Shown here in pieces: positions 12,553-21,335 of a DNA stretch of 43,731 nt. This DNA is from Clostridia bacterium (lineage in GTDB: Bacteria > Bacillota > Clostridia > Christensenellales > Aristaeellaceae), in assembly GCA_017481825.1 (NCBI GenBank), contig JAFUOR010000011.1:1-43731 (forward strand). Direction: 5' to 3'. The stretch's first letter is position 1, and each line of letters opens with the position of its first letter. Position numbers and translations under genes: made by a program. The notes under the pieces were generated by a model. The model saw only the letters and a list, made by a program, of their open reading frames with translations. It had not been told where the DNA came from and did no database searches.

Positions 12553-12765
12553 TTACTTCGCCTTATAGACGGCGTTCAGCTTTTCCACAAGCTCGTCCGC
12601 ATCATTGCCGTGCACCATGGCCGCCTGCTCGATGGATTCAGCGGTGGAGTGAGGGCAGAACAGACAATGCATGCCCATATCGTTGAACACCTTCACAACG
12701 CTCTCCAGAGCTTCATCTGCGCAGGAGCGCAGCACCTCGCCGACTGTCATATTCTTATTGATCAT
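12553..12765 (-). CDS. DUF1858 (ScdA_N-like) small protein
   Basis: 70 aa: MTVGEVLRSCADEALESVVKVFNDMGMHCLFCPHSTAESIEQAAMVHG. This is the DUF1858 fold, a small helical domain with the conserved CxxC (CLFCPHS) that ends a helix. In anaerobes such proteins are found alone or fused to hybrid-cluster or redox proteins, and a role in redox or iron-sulfur handling is assumed, not shown. ATG 12765 follows GGGAG at 8 nt; the upstream in-frame ATG has no RBS. Confidence 0.85.
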   Translation of the reverse strand: MINKNMTVGEVLRSCADEALESVVKVFNDMGMHCLFCPHSTAESIEQAAMVHGNDADELVEKLNAVYKAK

Positions 12766-13233
12766 ATGGATATCTCCCTTCCGCGACTGCCTTGCGCAAT
12801 CGTCTTCACTCATGATACGACAGCTTGCTCATTCTGTCAAGTGATTATTCATGTGGAGAACATGGGCTTACGTATGCACCCTGCCAAGGGCGTTGCCCTT
12901 ATATCCTGCCAAAGAGTCTTCGACCTTCTGGACTCCCGCTTCGCGATGCAGCAGGTTGCCTTCTGTTGAAGTATGCGCGCGTACTTATTAAAGGGACGAA
13001 ATCTACATGTGCCTTGTTGTTTTCACTTTGGCTCTACTCTCCTGCGGCGTCCGAAAAAGATTACTGATGACGAAAGTATTGTAGAGCGGCCTTCCCACTA
13101 ATAGGGTTCCCGGATTTTTGAAAGGTAGTGCCGCGCTTGCGTTATCATGGATGAGGTTCCCGTATCCTCAGACTTAGCCCTTACAATATTTTTCCCGAAC
13201 CTCAATTACTCACAACAAAGAAACCTTCTGTAC
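12766..13233. other. Intergenic stretch without a recognisable gene; holds repeat copy R1
   Basis: About 470 bp between the DUF1858 and MBL genes. The only structure I see is the dispersed repeat copy R1 at about 12956-13050 (see the R2 entry at 22832). The rest shows no coherent reading frame with an RBS, no RNA gene and no clear promoter. Confidence 0.5.
12956..13050 (+). repeat. Dispersed repeat copy R1
   Basis: Shares GACGAAATCTAC(A/T)TGT, TTGTT and CTTTGGCTC blocks in the same order and spacing with 22832-22940, with about two-thirds identity over 90 nt. In one frame both read TKSTC...LWL, but no start or RBS supports a protein. Probably a family of intergenic repeats typical of this group of Clostridia. 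Confidence 0.6.
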
Positions 13234-14115
13234 TTATTCCCCTGTCCCTTCCGCCATATCCACCGGAAGGTCAGTTTCACTAAAAGGATCCTTGCCCTCA
13301 TAGCCATCCAGGCTGACCACGGCAGCGGCGGCTTCCGGGGCTTTGGGTACAGTGGGCAGCGGCATCATATGGATGGTCATGAATCCATCCTCGTCAAAGG
13401 CCAGTCGGATGCTCTGACCCTGTGTGGTCATGGGAATAATCTCCGTCTCTCGGCTGCGGCTGCGACGGGCAAATTCCACAATGATATCCGCGCGATCCCA
13501 GAAATGCATGGGGATCAGAAGCCTGGGCTTACAGGACAGCATGAAATAGTTGGCGCCTGCATCAAAGTGCATGCCCATGCGGGGATCCACTGGGAAAAAC
13601 GCCAGATCAATCTCATCCGTGGGAATGGGAGCAATCTCCTTGCGGAAATCCTCATCGGCTATTTCAATTTCACGCGCTGTGGATACTTCACGCCAATGCC
13701 AGAAATTCAGATCACCGGCATGGAAGAAGCAACGTCCGTCCATCTGCACCAGATAAGACACACCTGCATCCGTTGATCCAAATGCTCGGACATTCACCCG
13801 GTCAGAAAGCGTCAGCTTGCCGCCGGGACCCATGCGTCGGCCCTGGATGTGCGTCGGCATGTCGTCCGCCACAATATAGGTTACCGGTGCATACTGCTCC
13901 CAGCTGAACACCACATCATCAAAATGATCCACGTGGTCATGGCTGATGAAAACGTAGACCTCCTTGAACTGCGCAAGATAGTCCGGCGTAATGCGCAGAT
14001 TTTCCGACAGCTCACGCTTCTGACCAAGCCAGTAGTCAAACACTAACAGCACATCGTCGCTGGCTACAGAGAAGCCACTGTGATGATAATAGGTAACCGT
14101 CATAATCTGGCTCAT
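13234..14115 (-). CDS. Metallo-beta-lactamase-fold hydrolase (UlaG/YtkL-like)
   Basis: 293 aa. MBL-fold enzyme: HHSGFSV near the N-terminus, the zinc motif SHDHVDHFDD (HxHxDH, about residue 60), FHAGDLNFWHW (the D/H region, about 130) and LLIPMHFWDRAD (last His). The pattern resembles UlaG-like L-ascorbate-6-phosphate lactonases and YtkL-type predicted hydrolases; the substrate is not known. The C-terminal 60 residues are acidic and Pro/Ala-rich, likely disordered. ATG 14115 follows GGAGG at about 10 nt. It ends 230 nt from the histidinol-phosphatase gene and is probably a separate unit. Confidence 0.85.
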   Translation of the reverse strand: MSQIMTVTYYHHSGFSVASDDVLLVFDYWLGQKRELSENLRITPDYLAQFKEVYVFISHDHVDHFDDVVFSWEQYAPVTYIVADDMPTHIQGRRMGPGGKLTLSDRVNVRAFGSTDAGVSYLVQMDGRCFFHAGDLNFWHWREVSTAREIEIADEDFRKEIAPIPTDEIDLAFFPVDPRMGMHFDAGANYFMLSCKPRLLIPMHFWDRADIIVEFARRSRSRETEIIPMTTQGQSIRLAFDEDGFMTIHMMPLPTVPKAPEAAAAVVSLDGYEGKDPFSETDLPVDMAEGTGE

Positions 14116-14347
14116 CAAATGAGCACCTCCGAATCACCGCATATGCTTTGCGGCCCGTGATCTTTCGATTTTCGCCGCTTTTTCAAGCGGAACAACAACC
14201 ACAGCTCATCTCCTGTATTATGCCACGAAAAACCCCGTTTGTCAATTTTTTAGGTGAATTTCAGGTATAAAAAACCATCAAAACTTAAATTTAAGGCTAA
14301 TTTCAGGATGCAATCCCCACTCTAGTACCCCTTTTTGTCGTTTTATG

Positions 14348-15160
14348 TCATATACGGTATAAGGTCATCCGCCGCTGATCGAAGGCAGCCTGATATTTTC
14401 CACCAAGTTGGCGCACCATTTCCTTGGCGCGCTCCACATCGGCATAATCCCGTTCCACATCGTGACTGTCCGAGCCAAAGGTAAAATTCTCTCCACCCAG
14501 TTCAATATACCGCTTAATGATGCTGGAATGTGCAAAAGTATCCCCTGTCGTCGCGTAACCAGAAGTATTGACCTCCAGACACTTCCCCAGATCGATGATA
14601 TGCTCGAGGATCGCATCAAACACATCCGGCGCATCCTCATAAACGAGAGCCCGATCGGCGCCTGTATACGCGCTGAATTTCGCCGCATAACCAATATGAG
14701 CCACGCTGTCGAAATCATTCCACGCCAGGATGGACTCCGCCTTTGCTTCCGCGTACTCTCTGTAAGCCTGCGCACGCGTTTTTCCACCGAAATAGTCATC
14801 CACATCATAGCAATCCACACCGTTCACCAAATGCAGCGACAAAAGGCGGAAATCCAACGGCAGAGCATCCATATCAGCCTTGATACGATCACGTAATTTG
14901 GGATTATCACCAATCTCCACGCCAGCACGGATGGTCAGCATGGGATACTTTACCCGCATCTGCTGAATTTCATGGAACCATACATCCCAAATCGGCGGAA
15001 TGTCCAGTTCCGGCGACGGATGCCCTGGTTCAATGTGCTCCGTCAGGCAGATTTCCTCTACACCGCGCTGAACCATCGTGCTGCAGAGCTCATCCATCGT
15101 CTGACGGCCATCCATGGAATGTACCGTATGCAAATGATAATCCATTAGACGTTGTTTCAC
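14348..15160 (-). CDS. PHP-domain phosphatase, histidinol-phosphatase type
   Basis: 270 aa PHP-fold phosphoesterase, similar to HisJ/HisK histidinol-phosphatases (last phosphate removal in histidine synthesis), though the substrate could differ. Motifs: DYHLHTVHSMDG (HxH, metal site), LTEHIEPG (EH), GVEIGD, LSLHLVNGVDCYD, DSVAHIGYAAKF and FGSDSHDVERDY. I place the start at GTG 15160, which lies 8 nt after AAAGGAAG; an ATG 15 nt further in is possible. The GTG is inside a parS site, so ParB binding overlaps translation initiation DNA and the end of addA. It starts 14 nt after the addA stop and is surely co-transcribed with it. No other his gene is nearby. Confidence 0.88.
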   Translation of the reverse strand: MKQRLMDYHLHTVHSMDGRQTMDELCSTMVQRGVEEICLTEHIEPGHPSPELDIPPIWDVWFHEIQQMRVKYPMLTIRAGVEIGDNPKLRDRIKADMDALPLDFRLLSLHLVNGVDCYDVDDYFGGKTRAQAYREYAEAKAESILAWNDFDSVAHIGYAAKFSAYTGADRALVYEDAPDVFDAILEHIIDLGKCLEVNTSGYATTGDTFAHSSIIKRYIELGGENFTFGSDSHDVERDYADVERAKEMVRQLGGKYQAAFDQRRMTLYRI

Positions 15161-15168
15161 GTGAAACA
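15153..15168. promoter_or_regulatory. parS site 1
   Basis: TGTTTCACGTGAAACA, the perfect 16-bp palindrome bound by ParB (Spo0J) and, in Bacillus, also the core from which Noc sites diverged. It overlaps the start codon of the PHP phosphatase gene. Confidence 0.95.
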
Positions 15169-15174
15169 CTTCCT

Positions 15175-18100
15175 TTATCCTTGTCGTTCCATGCGATAAG
15201 CCTTGCCTATGGAGAGGGCATAAAGCCACATTTCCTTGACCGGAACGCCCGTAATCCTCTCCAGCGCCCGGGCATACCATTCCAGCTGCATGGCGTATCG
15301 CTCCTGAAAGGCCGCTTCATCCTGAATATGGTCTGTCTTGTAATCCAGCAGCACCCAGCCGTCATCCTCGCGGAAGGCGCAATCGATCACACCCTGCAGA
15401 AGCGTGGCGTTATCCTCCATGCGCAGGTTAAAGCTCCATTCCCGCCTCACTTGACGGCTTCGCAGCATCCTTTGGCCGATATCACTGCCATAGAATCGCA
15501 CCAGACCCTGCATATTCAGCGTGAATAATTCTTCGCTGCGGAGGATCTCGCGCTCCACCATATCATGCACAGCCCGCTGCACTGCATCAGACAAGCGGCT
15601 TGCACCACGCATCAGCGAAAGCGGCATCAATGACAGTACCCGATGGATCAGCGTGCCTCGCTCAGCGCCGGTCAGCTGCCTCTCCTCCATAAAAGTCGGC
15701 CGTGAAGGGAGCTCCGACATGCGCAGCGGCGAAATGATTTCCTCTGGTCTGCGCTTGTCTTCTGCATCCTCTTCATCCATCGCGACAGGCATGGGATCCT
15801 TTGTCACCTGCTTCTTCGCAATCGCAGTAACCGAGGTTTTCAGCGGCACCGATACTGCCTGCTGATAGAGCGAATCCCAGTGGCTCAGATCGCACTCCGG
15901 CTTGGTTCGAAGCAGCTCCTGAAGCTGATGATCCGTCCCTACTTTATCCACAGGATTATCCACAGCATCCATTTCCACATGGCTCCAACACCGGACATTC
16001 CATGGGGTTCCGTCTTGTGGAAAGGTTGTGGATAAGTTGTGGATATTCGCCGTGAGCATCCCCTGCATGAGCCAGTCCGTCATGCTCTTCGCCGTCCAGA
16101 TGCGATAGTCACTTTCGGGCATGTGCCACACATCACGCTCGTTTCCCTTGCTGCAACCGATGAGAATGAGCCGCTCCCTGGCACGCGTCATGGCCACATA
16201 GAGCAGCCTGGCGCGCTCTGCCTTTTCATCCAGCTCCCGTTGAATCTTGAATGCCTCATCAGCAATCGTCTTTCTGCGGATAGACAGTTCGCGATTCACA
16301 TAGGGCATCGCGACGCCAAGACTCGTATGCATCAACAGATCACCCCGATAAGCGCGATGGAGCTTTCCGCTCATCTGCATGCAAAACACCACGGGAAACT
16401 CCAGGCCCTTCGACTTGTGCATCGTCATGATGCGCACCAGATTTTCGCCTTCACCCAGCATTTTAGCAGACATACGGTCATCGCCGCTGGACTGTTGATC
16501 TGTCAGGCGCAGAAAATCTGCCAGAGTCGAGCCACCACCTTGCTCAAAGGCCAGTGCACGCTGATAGAGCATGCGCAAATTCGCCTGGCGCAGCTCTCCC
16601 TTTGGCAGCGCACCGCAAGCCGCATAATAGCCAGAATCGCGAATCACATGCCACATGAAATCAGACAGGCGCATGATTTCCGATTCAAACCGCCATGTTC
16701 GCAGCTGCTCGCGGATTTCACCACAGCGCCTGTTCAGCGGCTGATCACCCTCACAGCATGTCTCAAATGCCTCATAAAACGGTACGCTCTTGCCTGTTTT
16801 ACACTGTCGAATCTCGCCGAGCTGGGTATCAGTCAACGAAAAGGGCGGCATTTTCAATACGGACAGCAGCGGAATATCCTGCATTGGATTGTCAATCACG
16901 CACAAAAGCGACTTGATCGCCTGGATTTCAGGCAGAGAAAAATAAGCCGCCGCACCATCGTAGAATACCGGAATGCCAGCCTGATTGAGCATCTCCACCA
17001 ACTTTGGCGCCGTGTTGGACGCCGCCGACAGCAGGATGACCATATCCCGATAAGTATAATGACGCATACCGCTGCCATCATCAAACTGCTCATTGAGCAT
17101 CTCCCGAATGCGCTGGATCACAACCTGCGCTTCTAATCGCAAGGCTTCGACCTTTTCGCCGTCGTCGCCAGCCGATTCATCCAGCAGGTGCATCTCTACA
17201 GCCGGATCATCCACCGTTTCGCGGCCGCAAATCAGCTCATCCTTCGGTTCGTAGGTCAGCTCGGTCACATCCGGACGCATCACCGTGCGGAACACCTGAT
17301 TTGTAGCCTCCAGTACATTGGCGCGACTTCGGAAATTCTTCTGCAAAAAGATTCGGCGCGTTTGAGCATCTTCATCATCAGAAAAGGTGCGCATTCTATG
17401 CAAAAACAGCGTCGGATCGGCCTTGCGAAAGCGGTAAATACTCTGCTTGACGTCGCCAACCATGAACATGAAATTGTTCGGCCCATGAATTGACTGCAAA
17501 ATGGCATCCTGAATCTGCGATACGTCCTGACACTCATCCACAAAAATGTGATCATATTCCGCCTGCAAAGCCGTCCTGTATGCCGACTGAGACAGAATAT
17601 CCATCGTAAATTGCTCCATATCACTGAAATCAATGACATGCTGCGCCTCTTTTTTGCTTAAAAACAGCTGATGTGTGCGCTTTGCAAGCACAGAAAGTCC
17701 TCTGAGCTGGCTCTGCATCACATGCAATTCATGTTGCAGCTTATCTTCATTAATGGTCAGACGAACCCTGGTTTCCTTGATAATCGCTGCAATCCTGTCC
17801 CTCTGCTTTTTAAAGCGAGCAAGCCATTCCTTCTGCGCATCAGATGTATTTCGCGCCGCCTTCGCTTTCACCAGCACAAATTCATCCAGTGCAGACAGAA
17901 TCGACTGTGCGTCCTCCCAATCCACGTGGAATAATCCGCGATAAGCTTCCATATCCGCCTGCCATGTTTCTTGGCGGATGGACACGCTGTCCGGCTCCTC
18001 AAGCATGTTTTTCATCCCTTGCAGGATGTCACCGATACCTTCAAGCTCCAATCTGGCATGGCGAATCAACACCCGATACCATGGATGCAGCTCTAACTGT

Positions 18101-18678
18101 CCACATCTGACCTGGGTAATTGCCCGATCCAGCCAATCAAAGGGCGATGGTAACGACATAAGAAAATCATAGAGTGCCGCCGTCATATCATGAAGACGCT
18201 GCTGTTCCCAACTGTAGGCCAGATCCATAAAATCCGGATCATTGTGCTCATCAAGGAGTTCATTCAGCGCATCAAGCCAGGCCTCATCAAACAGCGCGGT
18301 CTTCATCTGATCATCGCAGGCGCGCACCATTGGATCAATACCAACCGCCTCAAAATGATTCCGCAGCACCTTCTGGCAGAAAGCATGAATCGTCGATATC
18401 TCCGTGGATTCCAGATCATCCAACGCTCGACCCATCACCTCAGAATCTGCGGCAGCTTCCTTCACAAGCCGCTTGTTCAGACGCTGACGCATCTCCGATG
18501 CCGCGGCCTTGGTGAACGTCACGATGAGCATGCGATCAATCCGCCAACCTTCGCGGATGAGCTGCACAATGCGTTCCACCAGCACAGCGGTTTTACCTGA
18601 GCCTGCAGCTGCGCTGACAAGGATGGTGTGATTGCGTGCACTGATCGCCTGCTGCTGCTGGGGAGTCCACATCGGCAT
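15175..18678 (-). CDS. addA: ATP-dependent helicase/nuclease subunit A
   Basis: 1167 aa, the usual size for AddA of the AddAB (RexAB) enzyme that processes double-strand DNA breaks for RecA. UvrD-type helicase: Walker A AAAGSGKTAVLVERI (about residue 28), motif Ia VTFTKAAASEMRQR, motif II VDECQDVS, motif III GDVKQSIYRFRKADP, motif IV FRSR, motif V MTMHKSKGLEFPVVF, motif VI LYVAMTRARERL. C-terminal RecB-type nuclease with GVIDCAF and LLDYKTDH (D, DYK). ATG 18678 has AAGGAG 9 nt upstream and is preferred to the ATG three codons earlier. addB is not adjacent, which is unusual. DnaA boxes lie within codons of about residues 878-912. Confidence 0.97.
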   Translation of the reverse strand: MPMWTPQQQQAISARNHTILVSAAAGSGKTAVLVERIVQLIREGWRIDRMLIVTFTKAAASEMRQRLNKRLVKEAAADSEVMGRALDDLESTEISTIHAFCQKVLRNHFEAVGIDPMVRACDDQMKTALFDEAWLDALNELLDEHNDPDFMDLAYSWEQQRLHDMTAALYDFLMSLPSPFDWLDRAITQVRCGQLELHPWYRVLIRHARLELEGIGDILQGMKNMLEEPDSVSIRQETWQADMEAYRGLFHVDWEDAQSILSALDEFVLVKAKAARNTSDAQKEWLARFKKQRDRIAAIIKETRVRLTINEDKLQHELHVMQSQLRGLSVLAKRTHQLFLSKKEAQHVIDFSDMEQFTMDILSQSAYRTALQAEYDHIFVDECQDVSQIQDAILQSIHGPNNFMFMVGDVKQSIYRFRKADPTLFLHRMRTFSDDEDAQTRRIFLQKNFRSRANVLEATNQVFRTVMRPDVTELTYEPKDELICGRETVDDPAVEMHLLDESAGDDGEKVEALRLEAQVVIQRIREMLNEQFDDGSGMRHYTYRDMVILLSAASNTAPKLVEMLNQAGIPVFYDGAAAYFSLPEIQAIKSLLCVIDNPMQDIPLLSVLKMPPFSLTDTQLGEIRQCKTGKSVPFYEAFETCCEGDQPLNRRCGEIREQLRTWRFESEIMRLSDFMWHVIRDSGYYAACGALPKGELRQANLRMLYQRALAFEQGGGSTLADFLRLTDQQSSGDDRMSAKMLGEGENLVRIMTMHKSKGLEFPVVFCMQMSGKLHRAYRGDLLMHTSLGVAMPYVNRELSIRRKTIADEAFKIQRELDEKAERARLLYVAMTRARERLILIGCSKGNERDVWHMPESDYRIWTAKSMTDWLMQGMLTANIHNLSTTFPQDGTPWNVRCWSHVEMDAVDNPVDKVGTDHQLQELLRTKPECDLSHWDSLYQQAVSVPLKTSVTAIAKKQVTKDPMPVAMDEEDAEDKRRPEEIISPLRMSELPSRPTFMEERQLTGAERGTLIHRVLSLMPLSLMRGASRLSDAVQRAVHDMVEREILRSEELFTLNMQGLVRFYGSDIGQRMLRSRQVRREWSFNLRMEDNATLLQGVIDCAFREDDGWVLLDYKTDHIQDEAAFQERYAMQLEWYARALERITGVPVKEMWLYALSIGKAYRMERQG
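15944..16046. promoter_or_regulatory. DnaA-box cluster inside addA
   Basis: Perfect TTATCCACA at 15944 and 15956, and in the opposite orientation TGTGGATAA at 16027 (perfect) and TGTGGATAT at 16038 (one mismatch). Two boxes point right and two left, i.e. a symmetrical 103-bp module. It codes for a probably variable linker of AddA (VDNPVDKV and NIHNLSTT), where protein constraint is low. Confidence 0.8.
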
Positions 18679-18729
18679 CAAAATCATCTCCTTTGCTCTA
18701 TTTTACCACAGACTCGCCTGATAGAAAAG

Positions 18730-18745
18730 TGTTTCACGTGAAACA
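18730..18745. promoter_or_regulatory. parS site 2
   Basis: Perfect TGTTTCACGTGAAACA in the 288-bp AT-rich gap (18679-18966) between addA and recF. Apart from the two parS sites I see no gene or RNA in this gap. Confidence 0.95.
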
Positions 18746-18950
18746 TTCATCGAATTTTTAATTTAATATAAATTTATTATTTTTATTTAACGAAAGCCCT
18801 TGAAAATACAGCATGTATCTATCTTTTTGCGTTGATTTTTACTGTTCGATACATCATCCAAGGATTGATCAAACACATGCGTCATCAATCGATTTCATCG
18901 CAAATATCAAAACGGCCTGAAGGACGCTATTTTGTCCAACAGGCCAACAA

Positions 18951-18966
18951 TGTTTCACGTGAAACA
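18951..18966. promoter_or_regulatory. parS site 3
   Basis: Perfect TGTTTCACGTGAAACA directly adjacent to the recF stop codon and 206 bp from parS 2. Confidence 0.95.
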
Positions 18967-20142
18967 TCAATCAAAATCGAGGTCATCGAGGCTATCCTGA
19001 TAGGCTGCAAAGTCCTCGCCTGAAGAATTTTCCCGCAAGCGTGCGTAACCATCGCGGCTCATACTGACCTGATAGCTTCGACGCTCCTTGCAGCCATCCA
19101 GATCCGATTCATCCGTACAGGTGATGAATGTCTGCACGCCATGGATTTCCTCCAGCAGATGTGTGCGGCGCGTCATGTCGAGTTCACTCATCACATCATC
19201 CAGCAGAAGGATGGGCGCCTCTCCTGTTTCACCACGGAAGACCTCCAGTTGGGCCAGCTTCATGCTCAGCGCTGCCGTACGAATCTGGCCCTGGGAAGCA
19301 AACACCTTCATTTCTCGCTCATTAAGGGTCAGCGCGATATCTTCCCGATGCACACCGAAGCTTGTACTGCCCTTGAGCACATCCTCCTGACGCGATTTTT
19401 TCCATGCATCCTTGGCAAAGCTGACGATGTCCTCTGTATCCGCCATGCAGCAGTCGTAAGTCATGGAAAACACCTCATGGGGCCGACCGCTGATCGACTC
19501 ATACTTCTCACCCGCTACGAAAGCTGTATGCTGCACCATCCGGCGGCGCAGCGGGATGATTGTTCCGCAAGGAATAGCCATGGCTTCCTCAAAGGCGTCC
19601 AGCATAACATGATCAAGCCGTTGCCCCTTTTTCGCTTCACGGAGCATGGCATTCCGTTGGTCAAGGGCCTTCTGATACTGCTGCAATGCCGTGAAGTAAG
19701 ACGTACTGAGCTGCGAAAGCATCATATCGAGATACCGCCGCCTGATGGAAGGTCCTTCCTTCACCAGCATCAGGTCTTCCGGCGAAAATATGACACACTG
19801 CACATGCCCCATGAGCTCCGACAACCGAGATGCCCGCTTTCGATCAACAAAAATGGCCTTCTTCCTGATTTCTCCCGGCGTCAATTTGACCTGCACATCC
19901 GTGCGCACGCCATTTTTCCGCAGCTGTACACCCACGGCGGCCATCTCCGCGCCCTTGCGCACCACTTCCCGGTCCTGACTGGTGCGGTGGCTCCTTCCCA
20001 GGGCACAATAATGAACGGCCTCCAGCAAATTTGTCTTACCGGAGCCGTTTTGACCAAAGAGAATATTGATCCCCGGATGCGGGCTCATCTCCAGTTCACC
20101 GTAGTTGCGGAAGTCCCTTAATTTTAATGATTCTATCAGCAT
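18967..20142 (-). CDS. recF: DNA replication and repair protein RecF
   Basis: 391 aa, an SMC-like ATPase that loads RecA at single-strand gaps. Walker A in FGQNGSGKTNLLEAV (about residue 31), the RecF-type RYLDMMLSQ segment, the signature SQGQIRTAALSMKLA and Walker B ILLLDDVMSELD. The C-terminus has an acidic extension of about 20 residues (ending in DDLDFD) beyond the normal fold, which is about 365-370 aa. The start MLIESLKLRDFRNYGEL is typical. It lies 77 nt after dnaN and is probably in its operon; the yaaA/S4-domain gene that often lies between them is missing. Confidence 0.98.
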   Translation of the reverse strand: MLIESLKLRDFRNYGELEMSPHPGINILFGQNGSGKTNLLEAVHYCALGRSHRTSQDREVVRKGAEMAAVGVQLRKNGVRTDVQVKLTPGEIRKKAIFVDRKRASRLSELMGHVQCVIFSPEDLMLVKEGPSIRRRYLDMMLSQLSTSYFTALQQYQKALDQRNAMLREAKKGQRLDHVMLDAFEEAMAIPCGTIIPLRRRMVQHTAFVAGEKYESISGRPHEVFSMTYDCCMADTEDIVSFAKDAWKKSRQEDVLKGSTSFGVHREDIALTLNEREMKVFASQGQIRTAALSMKLAQLEVFRGETGEAPILLLDDVMSELDMTRRTHLLEEIHGVQTFITCTDESDLDGCKERRSYQVSMSRDGYARLRENSSGEDFAAYQDSLDDLDFD

Positions 20143-20219
20143 ATTTGTTATTAAACATAAACGGGATACAAAACACGATCATAACGATTCGCGTCCTGTA
20201 CCCCGTTATGATTTCATAC

Positions 20220-21335
20220 TTAATTGAACACGCGCACCGGCAGGATCAGATACAAATACTGATCCCCCTCTTGCGGGCATACCACGCAGGGACTGACGTT
20301 GCTGTTAAAGCGCATGCACAGGTCATCATCGGTAATGTTGCGGATCACATCAGTGATATACTTGGCGTTGAAGGCGATTTCAATCGGATCGCCGGAGAGT
20401 TCAGCGTTCAGCTCCTCCAGCACGTCGCCCAGCTCCGCATTGGAGGTAATGGACAGCGTATCGCCGGAGAAGGACATGCGAATGAGGTTATTCTTGCCTT
20501 CGCGCGCCATCAGCGAAGCACGGTCAATGGCGTTTTGCACGCCAGTGCGATCCGCCTTGGCAATGGTTTTGAAGGACAGCGGCACAATCTTGCGGTAGTC
20601 GATATACTCGCCCGCCAGCAGCACCGTGGACAGTTTCGTGGAGCCGAAGGAAGCCTGCATGCGGCTCTTGTCGATCAGCAGCGTGCAGAATTCATCCTCA
20701 TCAGCCAGAATTTTACTCAACTCATTGAGCACGCGGCCGGGAATAACTGCCTTGAGAGTTTCAACATCATTCGGCAGCTCAAAGGGTTGGAAGACCTTCT
20801 GGATCGCCAGACGGAAGCCATCCAGCGCGACCATGCGGGCTTCGTCCTTGCTAACCTCCAGCAGACAGCCGGTCAGAATCTGGCGGCTTTCGTCCGTGGC
20901 GATTGCAAATACCACGCGGGAGATCATTTCCTTCAGCTGCTTCTGGGGAATATGAACCGTCACACCATTGTCAACGCTGGCCATCTCGGGATATTCCACC
21001 GGATTCATGCCTGCCAGATTTGACTTGGAGGACATGCAGCGGATGGACGCAGCATGATTATCACCGACCTTGATAGTCACCTCGCCTCCGGGCAGCTTGC
21101 GGGCCAGCTCTGTAAAGAGCTTGCCAGGCAACACCGTACGGCCAGTCTCCCTGACCTCAGCAGGAAGCGAAGTTTCAATGGTCAGGCTGCCATCCGAACA
21201 GGTCAGGTTGATGCCCGCTGCATCCGCTTCAATCAGCACGCCTTCCAGAATCTGCTTGGCAGGGCGCGCTGCCAGAGCACGGGTTACAGTATTCAGGCCA
21301 TCCAGAAGATCCTGGACGTTCACGGTAAATTGCAT
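20220..21335 (-). CDS. dnaN: DNA polymerase III beta subunit (sliding clamp)
   Basis: 371 aa. The ring-shaped clamp that tethers DNA polymerase III to DNA. MQFTVNVQDLLDGLNTVTRALAARP, LTIETSLPAEV, TVLPGKLF, LTGCLLEV and, at the very end, the hydrophobic-cleft region ending in YLILPVRVFN are all typical. I take ATG 21335 (GAGAGGATGATCCC upstream); a longer frame up to 21542 would run into the DnaA-box region and lacks a known N-terminus. As usual it is followed by recF, but dnaA, which normally precedes it, is not present; its place is taken by 600 bp of non-coding DNA and an rpiB-like gene. Confidence 0.98.
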   Translation of the reverse strand: MQFTVNVQDLLDGLNTVTRALAARPAKQILEGVLIEADAAGINLTCSDGSLTIETSLPAEVRETGRTVLPGKLFTELARKLPGGEVTIKVGDNHAASIRCMSSKSNLAGMNPVEYPEMASVDNGVTVHIPQKQLKEMISRVVFAIATDESRQILTGCLLEVSKDEARMVALDGFRLAIQKVFQPFELPNDVETLKAVIPGRVLNELSKILADEDEFCTLLIDKSRMQASFGSTKLSTVLLAGEYIDYRKIVPLSFKTIAKADRTGVQNAIDRASLMAREGKNNLIRMSFSGDTLSITSNAELGDVLEELNAELSGDPIEIAFNAKYITDVIRNITDDDLCMRFNSNVSPCVVCPQEGDQYLYLILPVRVFN

